Assembly: GCA_015061905.1 (NCBI GenBank)
Contig: SUVQ01000002.1
Coordinates: 1 to 64,000, forward strand
DNA length: 64,000 nucleotides
Source: Verrucomicrobiota bacterium
GTDB lineage: Bacteria; Verrucomicrobiota; Verrucomicrobiia; Opitutales; UBA953
Direction: 5' to 3'
In this document: in pieces, positions 49,936 through 59,803 of the stretch
How positions within the stretch are numbered: the first letter of the stretch is position 1
Layout of the letters: each line of letters starts with the position of its first letter
The notes under the pieces: generated by a model
Seen by the model: only the letters and a program-made list of their open reading frames with translations
Told to the model about the DNA's origin: nothing
The model's database searches: none
Position numbers and translations under genes: made by a program

Positions 49936-52863
49936 TTATTTCGCAAGAATCGGGTAAATTTCCGCCATGGAGCCGTAATCGCCCACGCCGTCGAGGATGA
50001 CGAGGCGAAGTGCGTCCGTTGTAATTTTCGGGAACTTCAGCGTTTTCATTTCGCGGGACGGGGCTTTTTCGCGGAACTCGGCGACGCGTTTCCAAAATCC
50101 GTTTTCGGTTTTTGCCAAAAGCGCGAGGTGCTTCACGTTCCCGTTGTCTCCGCTTTGGCGCGGCAGGAATTTGAGCGCATTGATTGCAAGCGGTTTTTTG
50201 AAGGTAACGTTAATTTCAAACGGCGGAATATCGCTTACGCCCTTGGTATCGTATTTGGAATGCCAATACGTTGTTTCGTCGCCGTCCCAGAGCGCGGAGG
50301 CATCGCCGTCGGCACCTTTCCCGTGTTCGCTGTTGGCGGTAACGTCCTTAATTTCGGATTCGGGAACGGCGTTTTTGACGGTCGTTTTGGTGATGCGGGT
50401 AATTTTCAGGGCTTTGATTTCCACTCCGCAATTTTCCGAACCGATTTTTTCGAGCGGGAAAACAAAAGACGTGAATTTGTGCGCATCCGGGAAAAGGTCA
50501 CGCACGGGAGCACCGATTTCTTTGTCGTTCACAAAAAGCGTGAGCGTGCGCTTTTCGGCGACGAAGTGCAGCTTCACGGTTTTTCCCTTCGGCAAGGCAT
50601 ACGGGAACGTGTATTTCCAGGTGTCGCGCGTGATGCCGACCTGCCCCGTTTTGCCGTCGACAAAAATTTCTCCCGACGGTCCGGCGAACAGCACCTGCTT
50701 CCCGCCGATGGCTTTTTTCGTGCGTTTCACGACCAAGTCCGCCGTAAAATTCGGAGCGATGCCTTCGATTCCCGTTTCAAGCGTTTTCCCGGCGGGAACG
50801 TTCTTTTTGAGCTCAAAAAGAACGTCGCTACCGTCTGCGGATTCCACGGCGTATTCCGGATTGGAAAGCGGCGCGTAGCTGACGTTTTTAACGAGTTTTT
50901 GGAAATCGCGGAAGCTGATGTCTTCTCCGGTGTTCCAGGTTTTTTCCGCAAAAACGGCGCAACTTTGTCGAATGCGGTCGAACAGATCGTAATCCGTCAA
51001 GCCCAAGTCGCGGCAGAACGAATTGTCGTTCCAAACCGCCCACGACGCGCCGAGCATTTTCGGGAAGCCGGGAACGACTTCTTCCTTTTGCGACATTTTG
51101 TGCGGGTGCCAGTTTTGCGAATAGAGGAAATTCAGGTCGAGCAAGTCGCCGTAGCCGCCGCGATTGCCGTTCCCGTTCGGGACGACGTAAGTCCAAACGT
51201 CGATAATGTTGACGAGGTCGAAATTATGTTCGAGCGCGAGGAGCGGATTTTGCCAACCGTGGTTCCACACGTTGATTTGCGCTCCCGTGCCGTCTACGGG
51301 CGTTTTTCCTTTTTTAACGGAAAGGCTTCCCCAAAGGCGCGGCGTGTATCCGCGGCTTTTCACGTATTTAATCATCGCGTCGGCAAAAGCGCGGTAATCT
51401 TCCGGATCGCCGTAATATTCGTCGGTGCCGAAGTGAATCACCGGCGTGCGGAAAACGGGTTCTTCGCCGTTTTTGCCGACGAGATATTCGTCGAAAACGG
51501 ATTGCACGAAATCGAGCGTTTCTTCGCGGTAGGTTTTGCCCGTTTTTTCGTCAAAAATATCGTCCGAAGCGTCGAGCATCGCGGTGCGCTCAACATCATG
51601 CGCCTTCGTTACCTTGCCGCGATACATAAGATCCGGGCGCACGCGGACAAAGCTCATGGCGTGGCCGGGAACGTCAAACTCGGGAACGACGGTTACGCCG
51701 TAAAGTTTTGCCAAATCGATGAGTTCGCCGAATTCCTTTTTCGTGTAGTAAAGATCGGTGGCGGTGAGCGGCGTGCCGTCTTTGCCGACAACGTCGGATT
51801 CGAGGCGGAACGCGGTCGGCGCGGCGGCGAGAATTTCCTCGCAGGCGGCTTTTTTCTGTGCGGGCGTCGCGTCTTTGCCGTTCGGAATCTGCGTGTAGTT
51901 GTGCATCCAAATGAAATTGTCGTTCAAATGGAGGTGGTAGTCGTTCATTTTGTAATACGCCATCGTTTTGAGGACGTCTTTGACGGCTTTGAGCGAAGCC
52001 GGCTTGCGCCCGAGGTCATACATGAAGCCGCGGAGCGGATACTGCGGATAGTCGACGGCGATCCCGCACGGGAACGTATTGTTGTTCTGTTTGAAAACCT
52101 GAAGCACGGAGCGCGTGCCCCAAAATGCGCCGATCGGATCCGTGGCGACGATGTAAAGCCCGTCGCTCATCGCGCCGAGAATATAACCTTCTTTTCCTAA
52201 ATTTGCGCTATCGGAATCCCCGGAAGAGACCTCGACCATGAGGTTGATGTCATTTTTCCCCGGACGCGCGCGGTCGAGCACCGCGATTTCACGCCCGAAA
52301 ATTTCGGAAAGTTCGCTTGCGAAAAGCTCGGCGCGTTCCCGCAAAGTCGGGTTGCCGACATTCGCGCATTCGGCGGGAACGATGACGGCGAAATCCTCGG
52401 AGGGAACAAATTTTCCTTCGCCGCCGCGCCATTCCTGAAGCGCAGGAACGACGGCGGGCTTCGCGTTGCGGTCGGCTTCGGCGGAGAAATTTTTCGCAAC
52501 GGGAACGGAAAGTTCAAAGGTCGGCGTTACGGCTTTATTGCCTGCGGCATCCGTGAGTTCAAAAGTAACCTTGGTGGTTTTCGGCGAGAGCGGATTGCGG
52601 ATTTTTCCGTCAAACCCGATCAGCTGCTCGTAGGTCGTTCCGACGATTTTCGCGGAAACGCCGGCGGGAAGATTTTTGTAAACGAGCTTGGTCCCCGAAA
52701 TATCGAGATTTTGCTCCGGAGAAAAGTTTTTGGCGATTGCCGCAATGCCGGTTGCGACGTCCTGCGCGCAGGCGGGAACGCAAACGAACGGGGTGAAGTC
52801 GGCACCGGAAAATCCGGCGAGGGCGATTGCCGCAAAGACGGCTGCGTAGGTTGTTTTTTTCAT
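49936..52863 (-). CDS. Secreted beta-N-acetylhexosaminidase (GH20) with CBM32-like tail
   Basis: 975 residues from the ATG at 52863. A signal peptide is followed by a beta-sandwich and a GH20 N-terminal domain. The (beta/alpha)8 catalytic domain shows YKMNDYHLHLND, GVTVVPEFDVPGHAMSF and the catalytic Asp-Glu pair in HFGTDEYYGD. A C-terminal F5/8-type (CBM32-like) domain ends the chain (WHSKYDTKG, PFEINVTFKKPLAINALKFL). It removes terminal GlcNAc/GalNAc, as needed on mucin or chitin-like glycans. Complements the sialidase at 38926. Confidence 0.93.
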   Translation of the reverse strand: MKKTTYAAVFAAIALAGFSGADFTPFVCVPACAQDVATGIAAIAKNFSPEQNLDISGTKLVYKNLPAGVSAKIVGTTYEQLIGFDGKIRNPLSPKTTKVTFELTDAAGNKAVTPTFELSVPVAKNFSAEADRNAKPAVVPALQEWRGGEGKFVPSEDFAVIVPAECANVGNPTLRERAELFASELSEIFGREIAVLDRARPGKNDINLMVEVSSGDSDSANLGKEGYILGAMSDGLYIVATDPIGAFWGTRSVLQVFKQNNNTFPCGIAVDYPQYPLRGFMYDLGRKPASLKAVKDVLKTMAYYKMNDYHLHLNDNFIWMHNYTQIPNGKDATPAQKKAACEEILAAAPTAFRLESDVVGKDGTPLTATDLYYTKKEFGELIDLAKLYGVTVVPEFDVPGHAMSFVRVRPDLMYRGKVTKAHDVERTAMLDASDDIFDEKTGKTYREETLDFVQSVFDEYLVGKNGEEPVFRTPVIHFGTDEYYGDPEDYRAFADAMIKYVKSRGYTPRLWGSLSVKKGKTPVDGTGAQINVWNHGWQNPLLALEHNFDLVNIIDVWTYVVPNGNGNRGGYGDLLDLNFLYSQNWHPHKMSQKEEVVPGFPKMLGASWAVWNDNSFCRDLGLTDYDLFDRIRQSCAVFAEKTWNTGEDISFRDFQKLVKNVSYAPLSNPEYAVESADGSDVLFELKKNVPAGKTLETGIEGIAPNFTADLVVKRTKKAIGGKQVLFAGPSGEIFVDGKTGQVGITRDTWKYTFPYALPKGKTVKLHFVAEKRTLTLFVNDKEIGAPVRDLFPDAHKFTSFVFPLEKIGSENCGVEIKALKITRITKTTVKNAVPESEIKDVTANSEHGKGADGDASALWDGDETTYWHSKYDTKGVSDIPPFEINVTFKKPLAINALKFLPRQSGDNGNVKHLALLAKTENGFWKRVAEFREKAPSREMKTLKFPKITTDALRLVILDGVGDYGSMAEIYPILAK

Positions 52864-53289
52864 AGATTTCGTTTCAAGGGGAAAATTGCCGAGAACAGTA
52901 AAGATTAAGAAAAAAGAGAGCAAGAAAAGTTTATGGGAAATGGGTGTTGGGAACTGGTAACTGGTAACCGGGAGCCGGGAGCTCGTAACCGGGAAATGGG
53001 GACTGGAAATCGGGAAATGGGGACTGGGAATCGGGAAATGGTGTGCCTACGCTTGCCTGTCTTCGCCGTTTGATTTTGCTGTTTCTCGAAAATTCGAAAC
53101 CCGACAAGGTTCCCGCCGGAAACACAATTTTTAAGGGAATCTCTATAAATAGAGTTTCTGATGAGAGCTGAGAGACGGTAGGTGTTTGCAACTCGCTTCG
53201 CGAAAAAGGTTTTCTAAATCCTTTTCCCGCTTGCGGGAACGCATTTACCTCTAAGCTCTCAGCCGCATCAGCGCGACACTCAAAAAAAA
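52864..53289. repeat. Intergenic region with a 7-bp tandem repeat array
   Basis: No gene is seen between the hexosaminidase and dsbD. At 52933-53037 fifteen consecutive heptads follow the consensus (A/C/T)(T/C)GGGAA, such as CTGGTAA, CCGGGAG and ATGGGGA, with strict 7-bp phase. One octamer copy (53232-53239) lies beyond it. Confidence 0.8.
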
Positions 53290-55446
53290 CTATTCCGCCT
53301 CGATTTCGTCCAGCCCGGCGGAGACCGTCTCCGGTCCCGAAAAAAGTTCGCCGAGAATAACCGGCTCTTTTCCTTCTTTGAGGAACACGTTTACGGGAAC
53401 GGCGGCGCGCCCGTATTTTTGGAGCTCTCCGGCGATTGCGGCATTTTTATTTGTCCAATCCGCGCGCATTTTAACCACGCCCGCATCGTCCAAGCGTTTT
53501 TTCAATTCGGAATCGTCGTAGACGCGTTTGTTCACTTGGCAGGTTGCGCACCAACGCGCCGTAAAATCGATGTAGACGACTTTGCCCTCTTCGAGTGCTT
53601 TTCTCTGCGCCTCCGGAGACCATTCCACCCAATCGCTGTTCGCTTTCTTTCCGTAGAGCAAATCTGCGGAATAAACGACGGTTCCGACAAAAAGCAATCC
53701 CGCGACGAGCGTTCCCGCGATGCGAGCGAAGCGGGAACGCCACGGCGTCGCCCACTTCCCGTAAATCCAGCACGCAAGCGCGATAACGGAAAGCGAAATC
53801 AGCAAATTCCGTTGCACGAAAGCATCTTCGATCTGCCCCATCAAAACCCACACAAAATACAGCGCGGGAGCGTAAAGCAAAAACGCCATTGCCTGCTTGA
53901 ACGTTTCCATCCACGCGCCGGGCTTCGGCAAAAATTTCAAAAGCGCGGGAACGCAGGACAAAATCACATACGGCGCGGCAAGCCCGGCGGCAATTGCCGT
54001 AAACAGCGCAAACGAAGGGACGAGCGGCAAAGTCAGCGCACTGCCGAGCGCCGGAGCCAAAAACGGAGCCGCGCACGGCGTTGCAATAATCACCGCGAGC
54101 ACGCCGGAGAAAAACGAGCCCGCATAGCCGGATTTTTCCGTCAGCGAGCCGCCGACACTCGTTGCACCGACGCCAAATTCAAAAACGCCCGACATAGACA
54201 GCCCGAAAACGAGCATCAGCAAAATCATTCCGTAAACAAAACCCGGCTCCTGAAGCTGGAAGCCCCAGCCGAGCTGCTCGCCGCCGCTTCGCAAAACGGC
54301 AAGCACGCCGGCAAGTATCCAAAACGAAACGAGCACGCCCGCGCCGAACACGAATCCGTGGCGCGCGACTTTCTTTTTGTCCGTTCCCGCTTTACCCACA
54401 AAGTGCATGATTTTAAGCCCGAGCACCGGGAAAACGCAGGGCATTAAATTCAAAATCAAACCTCCCGCAAACGCCACGGCAAGCAATCCGAGAAACGCGA
54501 AATCGAGCGAAAATTCTTCCGCAGGAATGCCGGAATTTTGCGTTCCCGCCGCAGACGTCGCGTTTCCGGCGGAAAATGTTTCGGCGAGCACTGCGATTGC
54601 ACTCCCGTCAGGCGCAACAAGCACGCCGGAAAGTTCGCTCGGATTCGCGATTTTCTCGCCTTCGCGGAGCGAGAGCGTAAAAACAAATGAGCCGTTTCTC
54701 TCGACGGGAACGACGGTTGCCGCCGTCGCCGCAAATTTTTCGCTTTCCGGAAAGAAGCGGGAATCGGGCGGGAACGCGACGCCGTCGGTTCTTTTCAAAG
54801 AAATTTCAACCGCGCCGGGCTTTTCCGAAAACGTTGCGGAAAGAAGCTCGGGGTCCAACGGAAGCGGAAACGCTTTTGCCGCTTCGCGAAATTCCGGCAA
54901 ATCTTCGGCTCCGCGCAAATCTTTCGTCAAATCAATCTCGACGGAGATTTCCTTATCCTGCGGGAAACAGCCGTTGTCGTCGCACGCAAGCCACGAAGCC
55001 GTTCCCGTGAGCGTAAGTTTTGTCGCGGGAAAATTTTTCGGAACCCGGAAATCGATTTCGACGTAGGCGACATTTTCGTAAACGTAGCTTCCCAGCCCCT
55101 GAAGCTCGTAATATTTCGGCGTGCTCCAATCCCAACTGAAGAAATTCACGCCTTCGGGAACGCCTTTCCACTCGACGCTGAGCGGCATACCGGCTTCACC
55201 CGGATTTTTCCAGTAAAGGTGCCAGCCGGGTTCCATCGTCATTTTAAGGAGCACCGAAAAACAGCGTGTATCGGTGTCTCCATACTCTTTAACACCGACG
55301 ACTTCGACGTCTGTTGTTTTCGCCGTTTGCGCCGATGCGTCAAACGAGCCCCACGGCGTATCCGAAAAAGAAAAATCGTAATCCTGTGCCGCCGCGCCGA
55401 CGCAGGCAAGAGCCCAGCACAAACCCGCAAGAAAGAATTTTTTCAT
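53290..55446 (-). CDS. dsbD: Thiol:disulfide interchange protein DsbD-like
   Basis: 718 residues. The signal peptide (MKKFFLAGLCWALACVGAAA) is followed by the periplasmic alpha domain with a Cys pair (SWLACDDNGCFPQ). A membrane domain with about eight helices has conserved PCVFPV and TPCAAPF-like Cys (IATPCAAPFLAPALG). The C-terminal thioredoxin domain has WCATC near residue 635. It moves electrons from cytoplasmic thioredoxin to periplasmic reductants. Named by architecture; the alpha domain is of the longer, Verrucomicrobia/ScsB-like type, so ScsB is an alternative. Confidence 0.88.
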   Translation of the reverse strand: MKKFFLAGLCWALACVGAAAQDYDFSFSDTPWGSFDASAQTAKTTDVEVVGVKEYGDTDTRCFSVLLKMTMEPGWHLYWKNPGEAGMPLSVEWKGVPEGVNFFSWDWSTPKYYELQGLGSYVYENVAYVEIDFRVPKNFPATKLTLTGTASWLACDDNGCFPQDKEISVEIDLTKDLRGAEDLPEFREAAKAFPLPLDPELLSATFSEKPGAVEISLKRTDGVAFPPDSRFFPESEKFAATAATVVPVERNGSFVFTLSLREGEKIANPSELSGVLVAPDGSAIAVLAETFSAGNATSAAGTQNSGIPAEEFSLDFAFLGLLAVAFAGGLILNLMPCVFPVLGLKIMHFVGKAGTDKKKVARHGFVFGAGVLVSFWILAGVLAVLRSGGEQLGWGFQLQEPGFVYGMILLMLVFGLSMSGVFEFGVGATSVGGSLTEKSGYAGSFFSGVLAVIIATPCAAPFLAPALGSALTLPLVPSFALFTAIAAGLAAPYVILSCVPALLKFLPKPGAWMETFKQAMAFLLYAPALYFVWVLMGQIEDAFVQRNLLISLSVIALACWIYGKWATPWRSRFARIAGTLVAGLLFVGTVVYSADLLYGKKANSDWVEWSPEAQRKALEEGKVVYIDFTARWCATCQVNKRVYDDSELKKRLDDAGVVKMRADWTNKNAAIAGELQKYGRAAVPVNVFLKEGKEPVILGELFSGPETVSAGLDEIEAE

Positions 55447-55499
55447 AAAATTGAGATCAAAAAAAAGAACGGAGAGTTAAAAATGCGGAAGGAATTTTC

Positions 55500-55799
55500 T
55501 TAATTTTTTCCGGATTGAGCTCGCTCTTCCGCTTCTATGCGCGCCCGAATCGCTTTTCGCTCTTCGTCTTCAATGCGCTTACGGCGCGCTTCCGGGCTTT
55601 CCTCGTCATCGAGAACCGCCTTAAACTCATCTTCGATTTCTTCGCTGGCTTTTTTAAATTCGCGGCGGGCTTTTCCCAAGCCGCGCGCCAATTCCGGCAA
55701 TTTTTTTCCGCCGAAAATCAGCAAAATTAAAACCAAAACGATAATGAGCGCCGTCGGAGTAAACGCCGCCAACATTTGCATGTGGGATAATTGTTCCAT
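55500..55799 (-). CDS. tatA: Sec-independent protein translocase subunit TatA/TatE
   Basis: 99 residues from MEQLSHMQML at 55799. One short membrane helix (TPTALIIVLVLILLIFGG) is followed by FGGKKLPELARGLGKARREF, the defining hinge and amphipathic helix of TatA, and a charged tail. It forms the twin-arginine export pore with TatC, which is not in the window. TatB identity is less likely because of the FGGKKLPEL motif. Confidence 0.92.
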   Translation of the reverse strand: MEQLSHMQMLAAFTPTALIIVLVLILLIFGGKKLPELARGLGKARREFKKASEEIEDEFKAVLDDEESPEARRKRIEDEERKAIRARIEAEERAQSGKN

Positions 55800-55992
55800 C
55801 GTCGTATAAATTCGGTGCAGGATTATGTGTTTTCGAATTATAAGCGGCAACGCATTTTATTTTCGCCCGAAAGAAAACCCGGGAAATGCGTTCCCGCAAA
55901 AAAAAACAATTACAACCAAAACAATCGTTCTAATTTTTATTTGCATCGGCGAAAGCTTTGCGTTTTCATTCGTCGCCTATTTAAAACGTAAA

Positions 55993-56946
55993 ATGCAACT
56001 CCCAAACCGAATTTTAGCAGTTTTATGCACACTCGTTCCCGCGGCGGCACTTTTTGCGGGAACACCGGGAGAAAATCGGGAGAGCGAAGAGCGGCGCGTT
56101 TACACGCCGGCTCGCGAGCAAGTCCGCGCCCGAGAGCACCTCATCACTCCGTTTTACGCTTACTACGCACAGGGTCTGCCCGCCGGGCTTTCCTCCGGCG
56201 GAAAAATGGCGTATTCGACCTACGGAACCGGGTGCGCATGGCGCTACGTTCATCCGGAAAAAACGCGCATCGCCCTAACCTCGCTGGATTATCGCCGCAC
56301 GGATTTCCGCTTTTCCGGCGGAGCCGCAACGCCTTTTCGCCACACGGACTCCGTGCGCGCAAGCACTTATCAGGAATTTATTAATCCGGACAACGGCTTG
56401 GCACTCGCCGCCATCGTTTCCGGCTCCATGGCGGCGGAAGATTCCGTCGCGCTTTCGGACGGCGCGAGCGGGCTTTTCGGGCTCGCCTGCAAACAGTATT
56501 TTTCTGAAACGACTTCGGTCGCGCTCGGGCTTTCTGCTCTGTATCGCACGGACCGGGAACGCTGGTTTTGCGCACCGTTTGTTTCCGTGGACTGGCGAAT
56601 TGCACCCAACTGGAATCTGCGAACACTCAACGGGCTTGCGCTCACTTGGGACGTTCACGGAAGCAACGCGTTTTTAATTGATTTTTCCGTCAATTACGAA
56701 GATTCCGCGTTCGCGGTCGATACCGCCGACGATGCCGCCGCGTCGCGCGGAGCCTACCGCAGGCGAAGCGTTCCCGTGAGCATTTCGGGAACGTGGAATT
56801 TTTCCGAAAATCTTTTTTTCAACCTCGGCGTCACGCTCAACACTTGGTCCGAATTCCGTTTTTACCGCGACGGCAACAGAACCGACGAAAAATTTACGAC
56901 GGATCCGACGCTTGAATTTTCCCTTCAAGCCGGCTGGCGATTCTAA
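55993..56946 (+). CDS. Outer-membrane beta-barrel protein, 317 aa
   Basis: A signal peptide (MQLPNRILAVLCTLVPAAAL) is cleaved near FAG. The mature chain has alternating beta strands throughout (ERWFCAPFVSVDWRIAPNW, FSENLFFNLGVTLNTWSEFR) and ends WRF, the usual OM-insertion signature. No transport family recognised. It is divergent from tatA and upstream of clpB, separated by heptad repeats. Confidence 0.75.
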   Translation: MQLPNRILAVLCTLVPAAALFAGTPGENRESEERRVYTPAREQVRAREHLITPFYAYYAQGLPAGLSSGGKMAYSTYGTGCAWRYVHPEKTRIALTSLDYRRTDFRFSGGAATPFRHTDSVRASTYQEFINPDNGLALAAIVSGSMAAEDSVALSDGASGLFGLACKQYFSETTSVALGLSALYRTDRERWFCAPFVSVDWRIAPNWNLRTLNGLALTWDVHGSNAFLIDFSVNYEDSAFAVDTADDAAASRGAYRRRSVPVSISGTWNFSENLFFNLGVTLNTWSEFRFYRDGNRTDEKFTTDPTLEFSLQAGWRF

Positions 56947-56976
56947 TGCCCTGCCCAAGCGGGGAGCCGGACTTCC

Positions 56977-57019
56977 TTAATCTTTAATCTCTAATCTTTC
57001 ATCTTTAACCTCTAATTTT
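56977..57019. repeat. Heptad repeats between the OM protein gene and clpB
   Basis: About six units of the type (T)CTTTAA/TCTCTAA, which read as AGATTAA-family heptads on the other strand. They belong to the same family as in the prophage gaps. Confidence 0.65.
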
Positions 57020-57035
57020 CTCCAAACTTTCCGAT

Positions 57036-57052
57036 TTGGCACGGCTTTTGCT
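57036..57052 (+). promoter_or_regulatory. Sigma-54 (RpoN) promoter of clpB
   Basis: TTGGCACG, four bases, then TTGCT: all fixed positions of the -24/-12 consensus match, with GG (57038-57039) and GC (57050-57051) 12 bp apart. The predicted start is about 57063, seven bases before the ATG, partly overlapping AAAGG (57061-57065). A very short leader is implied. Confidence 0.7.
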
Positions 57053-57069
57053 GACGCTTTAAAGGTATT

Positions 57070-59676
57070 ATGGATTTCAATAAATTTACCGAAAAAAGCC
57101 GCGAAGCCATTACTTCCGCTCAAACGATTATGTCCGAGCACGGGAACCCGATGCTCGAAACCTGGCATTTGCTCGCCGCGTTACTCAAGCAGGACGGCGG
57201 TATCGTTCCCGCGCTTCTTGCGAAGATGAAAATCGACAATGTCGGTTTTTCACAAAATATCGAGCGCGAGCTTGCCCGCCTTCCGCGCGTGAGCGGCGGC
57301 GGGAACGTGCAACAAGGCGCGGCTTCGGGAACGATTCAAAAAGTCCTCGCCAAATCCGTCGAAGAAGCCCGCGCGCTCAACGACGATTTCGTCAGCACGG
57401 AGCATCTTTTCCTCGCGCTCCTTGCCGCCGCTCCGGAAATGAAGGAAATTTTTAGGGCTTTCGACATTTCCCGCAACGCCGTGCTCGCCGCGCTCAAGGA
57501 ATTGCGCGGAAACCAGCGCGTAACGAGCGACAACCCGGAAGCGACTTACGATGCACTCGGCAAATACGGCGTCGATTTGGTCGAAATGGCGCGCAAAGGC
57601 AAGCTCGATCCCGTCATCGGGCGCGACGAGGAAATTCGCCGCGTCATCCAAATTCTTTCCCGCAAAACGAAAAATAATCCCGTGCTCATCGGCGAGCCCG
57701 GCGTCGGCAAAACCGCCATCGTCGAAGGCTTGGCGCAACGCATCGTGCGAGGCGACGTTCCCGAAGGCTTGCGCGACAAAACCGTCTTTTCCCTCGACAT
57801 GGGCTCGCTGCTCGCGGGAGCGAAATATCGCGGCGAATTTGAAGAACGCCTCAAAGCCGTTTTGACCGAAATCAAAAAATCCGACGGGCGCATTTTGCTT
57901 TTTATTGACGAACTTCACACGCTTGTCGGCGCGGGCAAAACCGACGGAGCAATGGACGCCGGGAACATGCTCAAGCCGATGCTCGCACGCGGCGAATTGC
58001 ACTGCATCGGCGCAACCACGCTCGACGAACACCGCAAATACATCGAAAAAGATGCCGCGCTCGAACGCCGATTCCAAAGCGTGCTCGTTGAGCCGCCGAG
58101 CGTCGAAGACACCATTTCAATTCTGCGCGGCTTGCGGGAACGCTTCGAGGTGCACCACGGCGTGCGCATCATGGACAGCGCCATGGTCGAAGCCGCCGTG
58201 CTTTCCAACCGCTACATTTCCGACCGCTTTTTGCCCGACAAGGCGATCGACCTCGTCGACGAAGCCTGCGCGCAAATCCGCACCGAAATGGACTCGATGC
58301 CGGAAGAGCTTGATTCGCTTTCCCGCCGCGTCATGCAACTCGAAATCGAAGAAACGGCATTAAAAAAAGAAACCGACGAAGCGTCGAAAATCCGCCTCGA
58401 AGCTCTGCGCAAGGAATTGACGGAAGCGCGTTCCGAAGCGACCGCTCTGCGCGCGCGCTGGGAAGCGGAAAAGGAAAGCGTCGGAAAAATCCAAAAAATC
58501 CGCGCCGAACTCGAAACCGCGCGCCACGACGCGGAAGCCGCCGAGCGTTCCCGAGATTACAACAAAGTCGGCGAACTGCGCTACGGGAAAATTCCGCAGC
58601 TGGAAGCCGATTTGAAAAAATACGAAAAAATCGCCGAAGAAAAATCCGGCGGGAACGACAAGCTTTTCCGTGAAACGGTTTCGCCCGACGAAGTCGCCGA
58701 AGTCGTCGCGCGCTGGACGGGCATTCCCGCTTCAAAATTGCTCGAAGGCGAAAAACAAAAATTGCTCGGTCTTCAAAGCGAACTCGAAAAACAGGTCATC
58801 GGGCAGGAAGAACCCGTGCGCCTCGTTTCCGAAGCGATTCTGCGTTCCCGCGCCGGCGTGCAGGATCCGCGCCGCCCGGTCGGAAGTTTCCTCTTTCTCG
58901 GACCGACCGGCGTCGGCAAAACCGAGCTCGCCAAGAGCCTTGCGCGTCAGCTTTTCGACAGCGAAGACGCGATGATTCGCATCGATATGTCCGAATACAT
59001 GGAAAAGCATTCCGTGTCGCGCTTAGTCGGTGCGCCGCCGGGCTACGTAGGTTTTGAGGAAGGCGGGCAACTCACCGAAGCCATTCGCCGCAAACCGTAT
59101 TCCGTCGTTTTGCTCGACGAAATCGAAAAAGCGCATCCGGATGTATTTAATATTTTATTACAAATTCTCGACGACGGGCGTTTGACTGACGGACAGGGAC
59201 GCACGGTCGATTGCCGCAACGCCGTGTTTATTCTCACGTCCAACATCGGCTCGCGCTTCCTCGTCGAAGGCGTGGAAAACGACGCGATTCCGGAACGCGT
59301 GCGGGAACAGGTAATGGCGGAACTGCGCGCCGGATTTCGCCCGGAATTTTTGAATCGCATCGACGACATCGTTTTGTTCAAACCGCTCGGGTTGAAGCAA
59401 ATTTCCGCGATTGTCGATTTGATGATTGCGTCGCTGAACAAACGCTTGGAAGAACACCGCATTACGGTTGCGCTCGACAAATCCGCCCACGCGTGGATTG
59501 CCGAAAACGGCTACGATCCCGTTTACGGAGCGCGTCCGCTGCGTCGTTTTATCCAAAAAGAAATTGAAACGCCGCTGGCAAAAGCGATTATCGGCGGGAA
59601 CGTCGCCGACGGGCAAACGGTGAAATTTTCCAAACCGAAATCCGAAGAATCCGGATTAAAACTCTCCGCCAAGTAA
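57070..59676 (+). CDS. clpB: ATP-dependent disaggregase ClpB
   Basis: 868 residues, the usual ClpB size. The Clp-N domain starts [23 protein letters not shown]1 has Walker A GEPGVGKT and Walker [15 protein letters not shown]. The long coiled-coil M-domain (about 410-540) distinguishes ClpB from ClpA/ClpC. NBD2 has [12 protein letters not shown] and [13 protein letters not shown]. It rescues aggregated proteins with DnaK/GrpE. Several dispersed octamers fall in loop regions ([21 protein letters not shown]). Expression seems to come from the sigma-54-type promoter. Confidence 0.97.
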   Translation: MDFNKFTEKSREAITSAQTIMSEHGNPMLETWHLLAALLKQDGGIVPALLAKMKIDNVGFSQNIERELARLPRVSGGGNVQQGAASGTIQKVLAKSVEEARALNDDFVSTEHLFLALLAAAPEMKEIFRAFDISRNAVLAALKELRGNQRVTSDNPEATYDALGKYGVDLVEMARKGKLDPVIGRDEEIRRVIQILSRKTKNNPVLIGEPGVGKTAIVEGLAQRIVRGDVPEGLRDKTVFSLDMGSLLAGAKYRGEFEERLKAVLTEIKKSDGRILLFIDELHTLVGAGKTDGAMDAGNMLKPMLARGELHCIGATTLDEHRKYIEKDAALERRFQSVLVEPPSVEDTISILRGLRERFEVHHGVRIMDSAMVEAAVLSNRYISDRFLPDKAIDLVDEACAQIRTEMDSMPEELDSLSRRVMQLEIEETALKKETDEASKIRLEALRKELTEARSEATALRARWEAEKESVGKIQKIRAELETARHDAEAAERSRDYNKVGELRYGKIPQLEADLKKYEKIAEEKSGGNDKLFRETVSPDEVAEVVARWTGIPASKLLEGEKQKLLGLQSELEKQVIGQEEPVRLVSEAILRSRAGVQDPRRPVGSFLFLGPTGVGKTELAKSLARQLFDSEDAMIRIDMSEYMEKHSVSRLVGAPPGYVGFEEGGQLTEAIRRKPYSVVLLDEIEKAHPDVFNILLQILDDGRLTDGQGRTVDCRNAVFILTSNIGSRFLVEGVENDAIPERVREQVMAELRAGFRPEFLNRIDDIVLFKPLGLKQISAIVDLMIASLNKRLEEHRITVALDKSAHAWIAENGYDPVYGARPLRRFIQKEIETPLAKAIIGGNVADGQTVKFSKPKSEESGLKLSAK

Positions 59677-59690
59677 ATTAGAAACAAATT

Positions 59691-59736
59691 GTCGGCACGT
59701 TGAAAGCGATGCGTTTGTCGCGTTCAACGTGCCGAC
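59691..59736. other. Long inverted repeat after clpB
   Basis: GTCGGCACGTTGAA (59691-59704) pairs perfectly with 59723-59736, with a partial inner stem. No T run follows, so it may be a 3' stabiliser or a factor-dependent terminator. Confidence 0.6.
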
Positions 59737-59803
59737 TGCTTGTTGAGGAAATTTTCGCTACAACGCGTTCCCGTCGAAGCAAAAATTTTCTTTTTTTTCA
59801 AAA

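Noticed and set aside
49774-52200. Long plus-strand open frame (808 codons) over the hexosaminidase gene
   Set aside because: It is antisense to a clear GH20 enzyme with signal peptide and catalytic motifs; the translated product is low-complexity basic/Phe-rich with no motif. GC-biased third positions open long antisense frames here.
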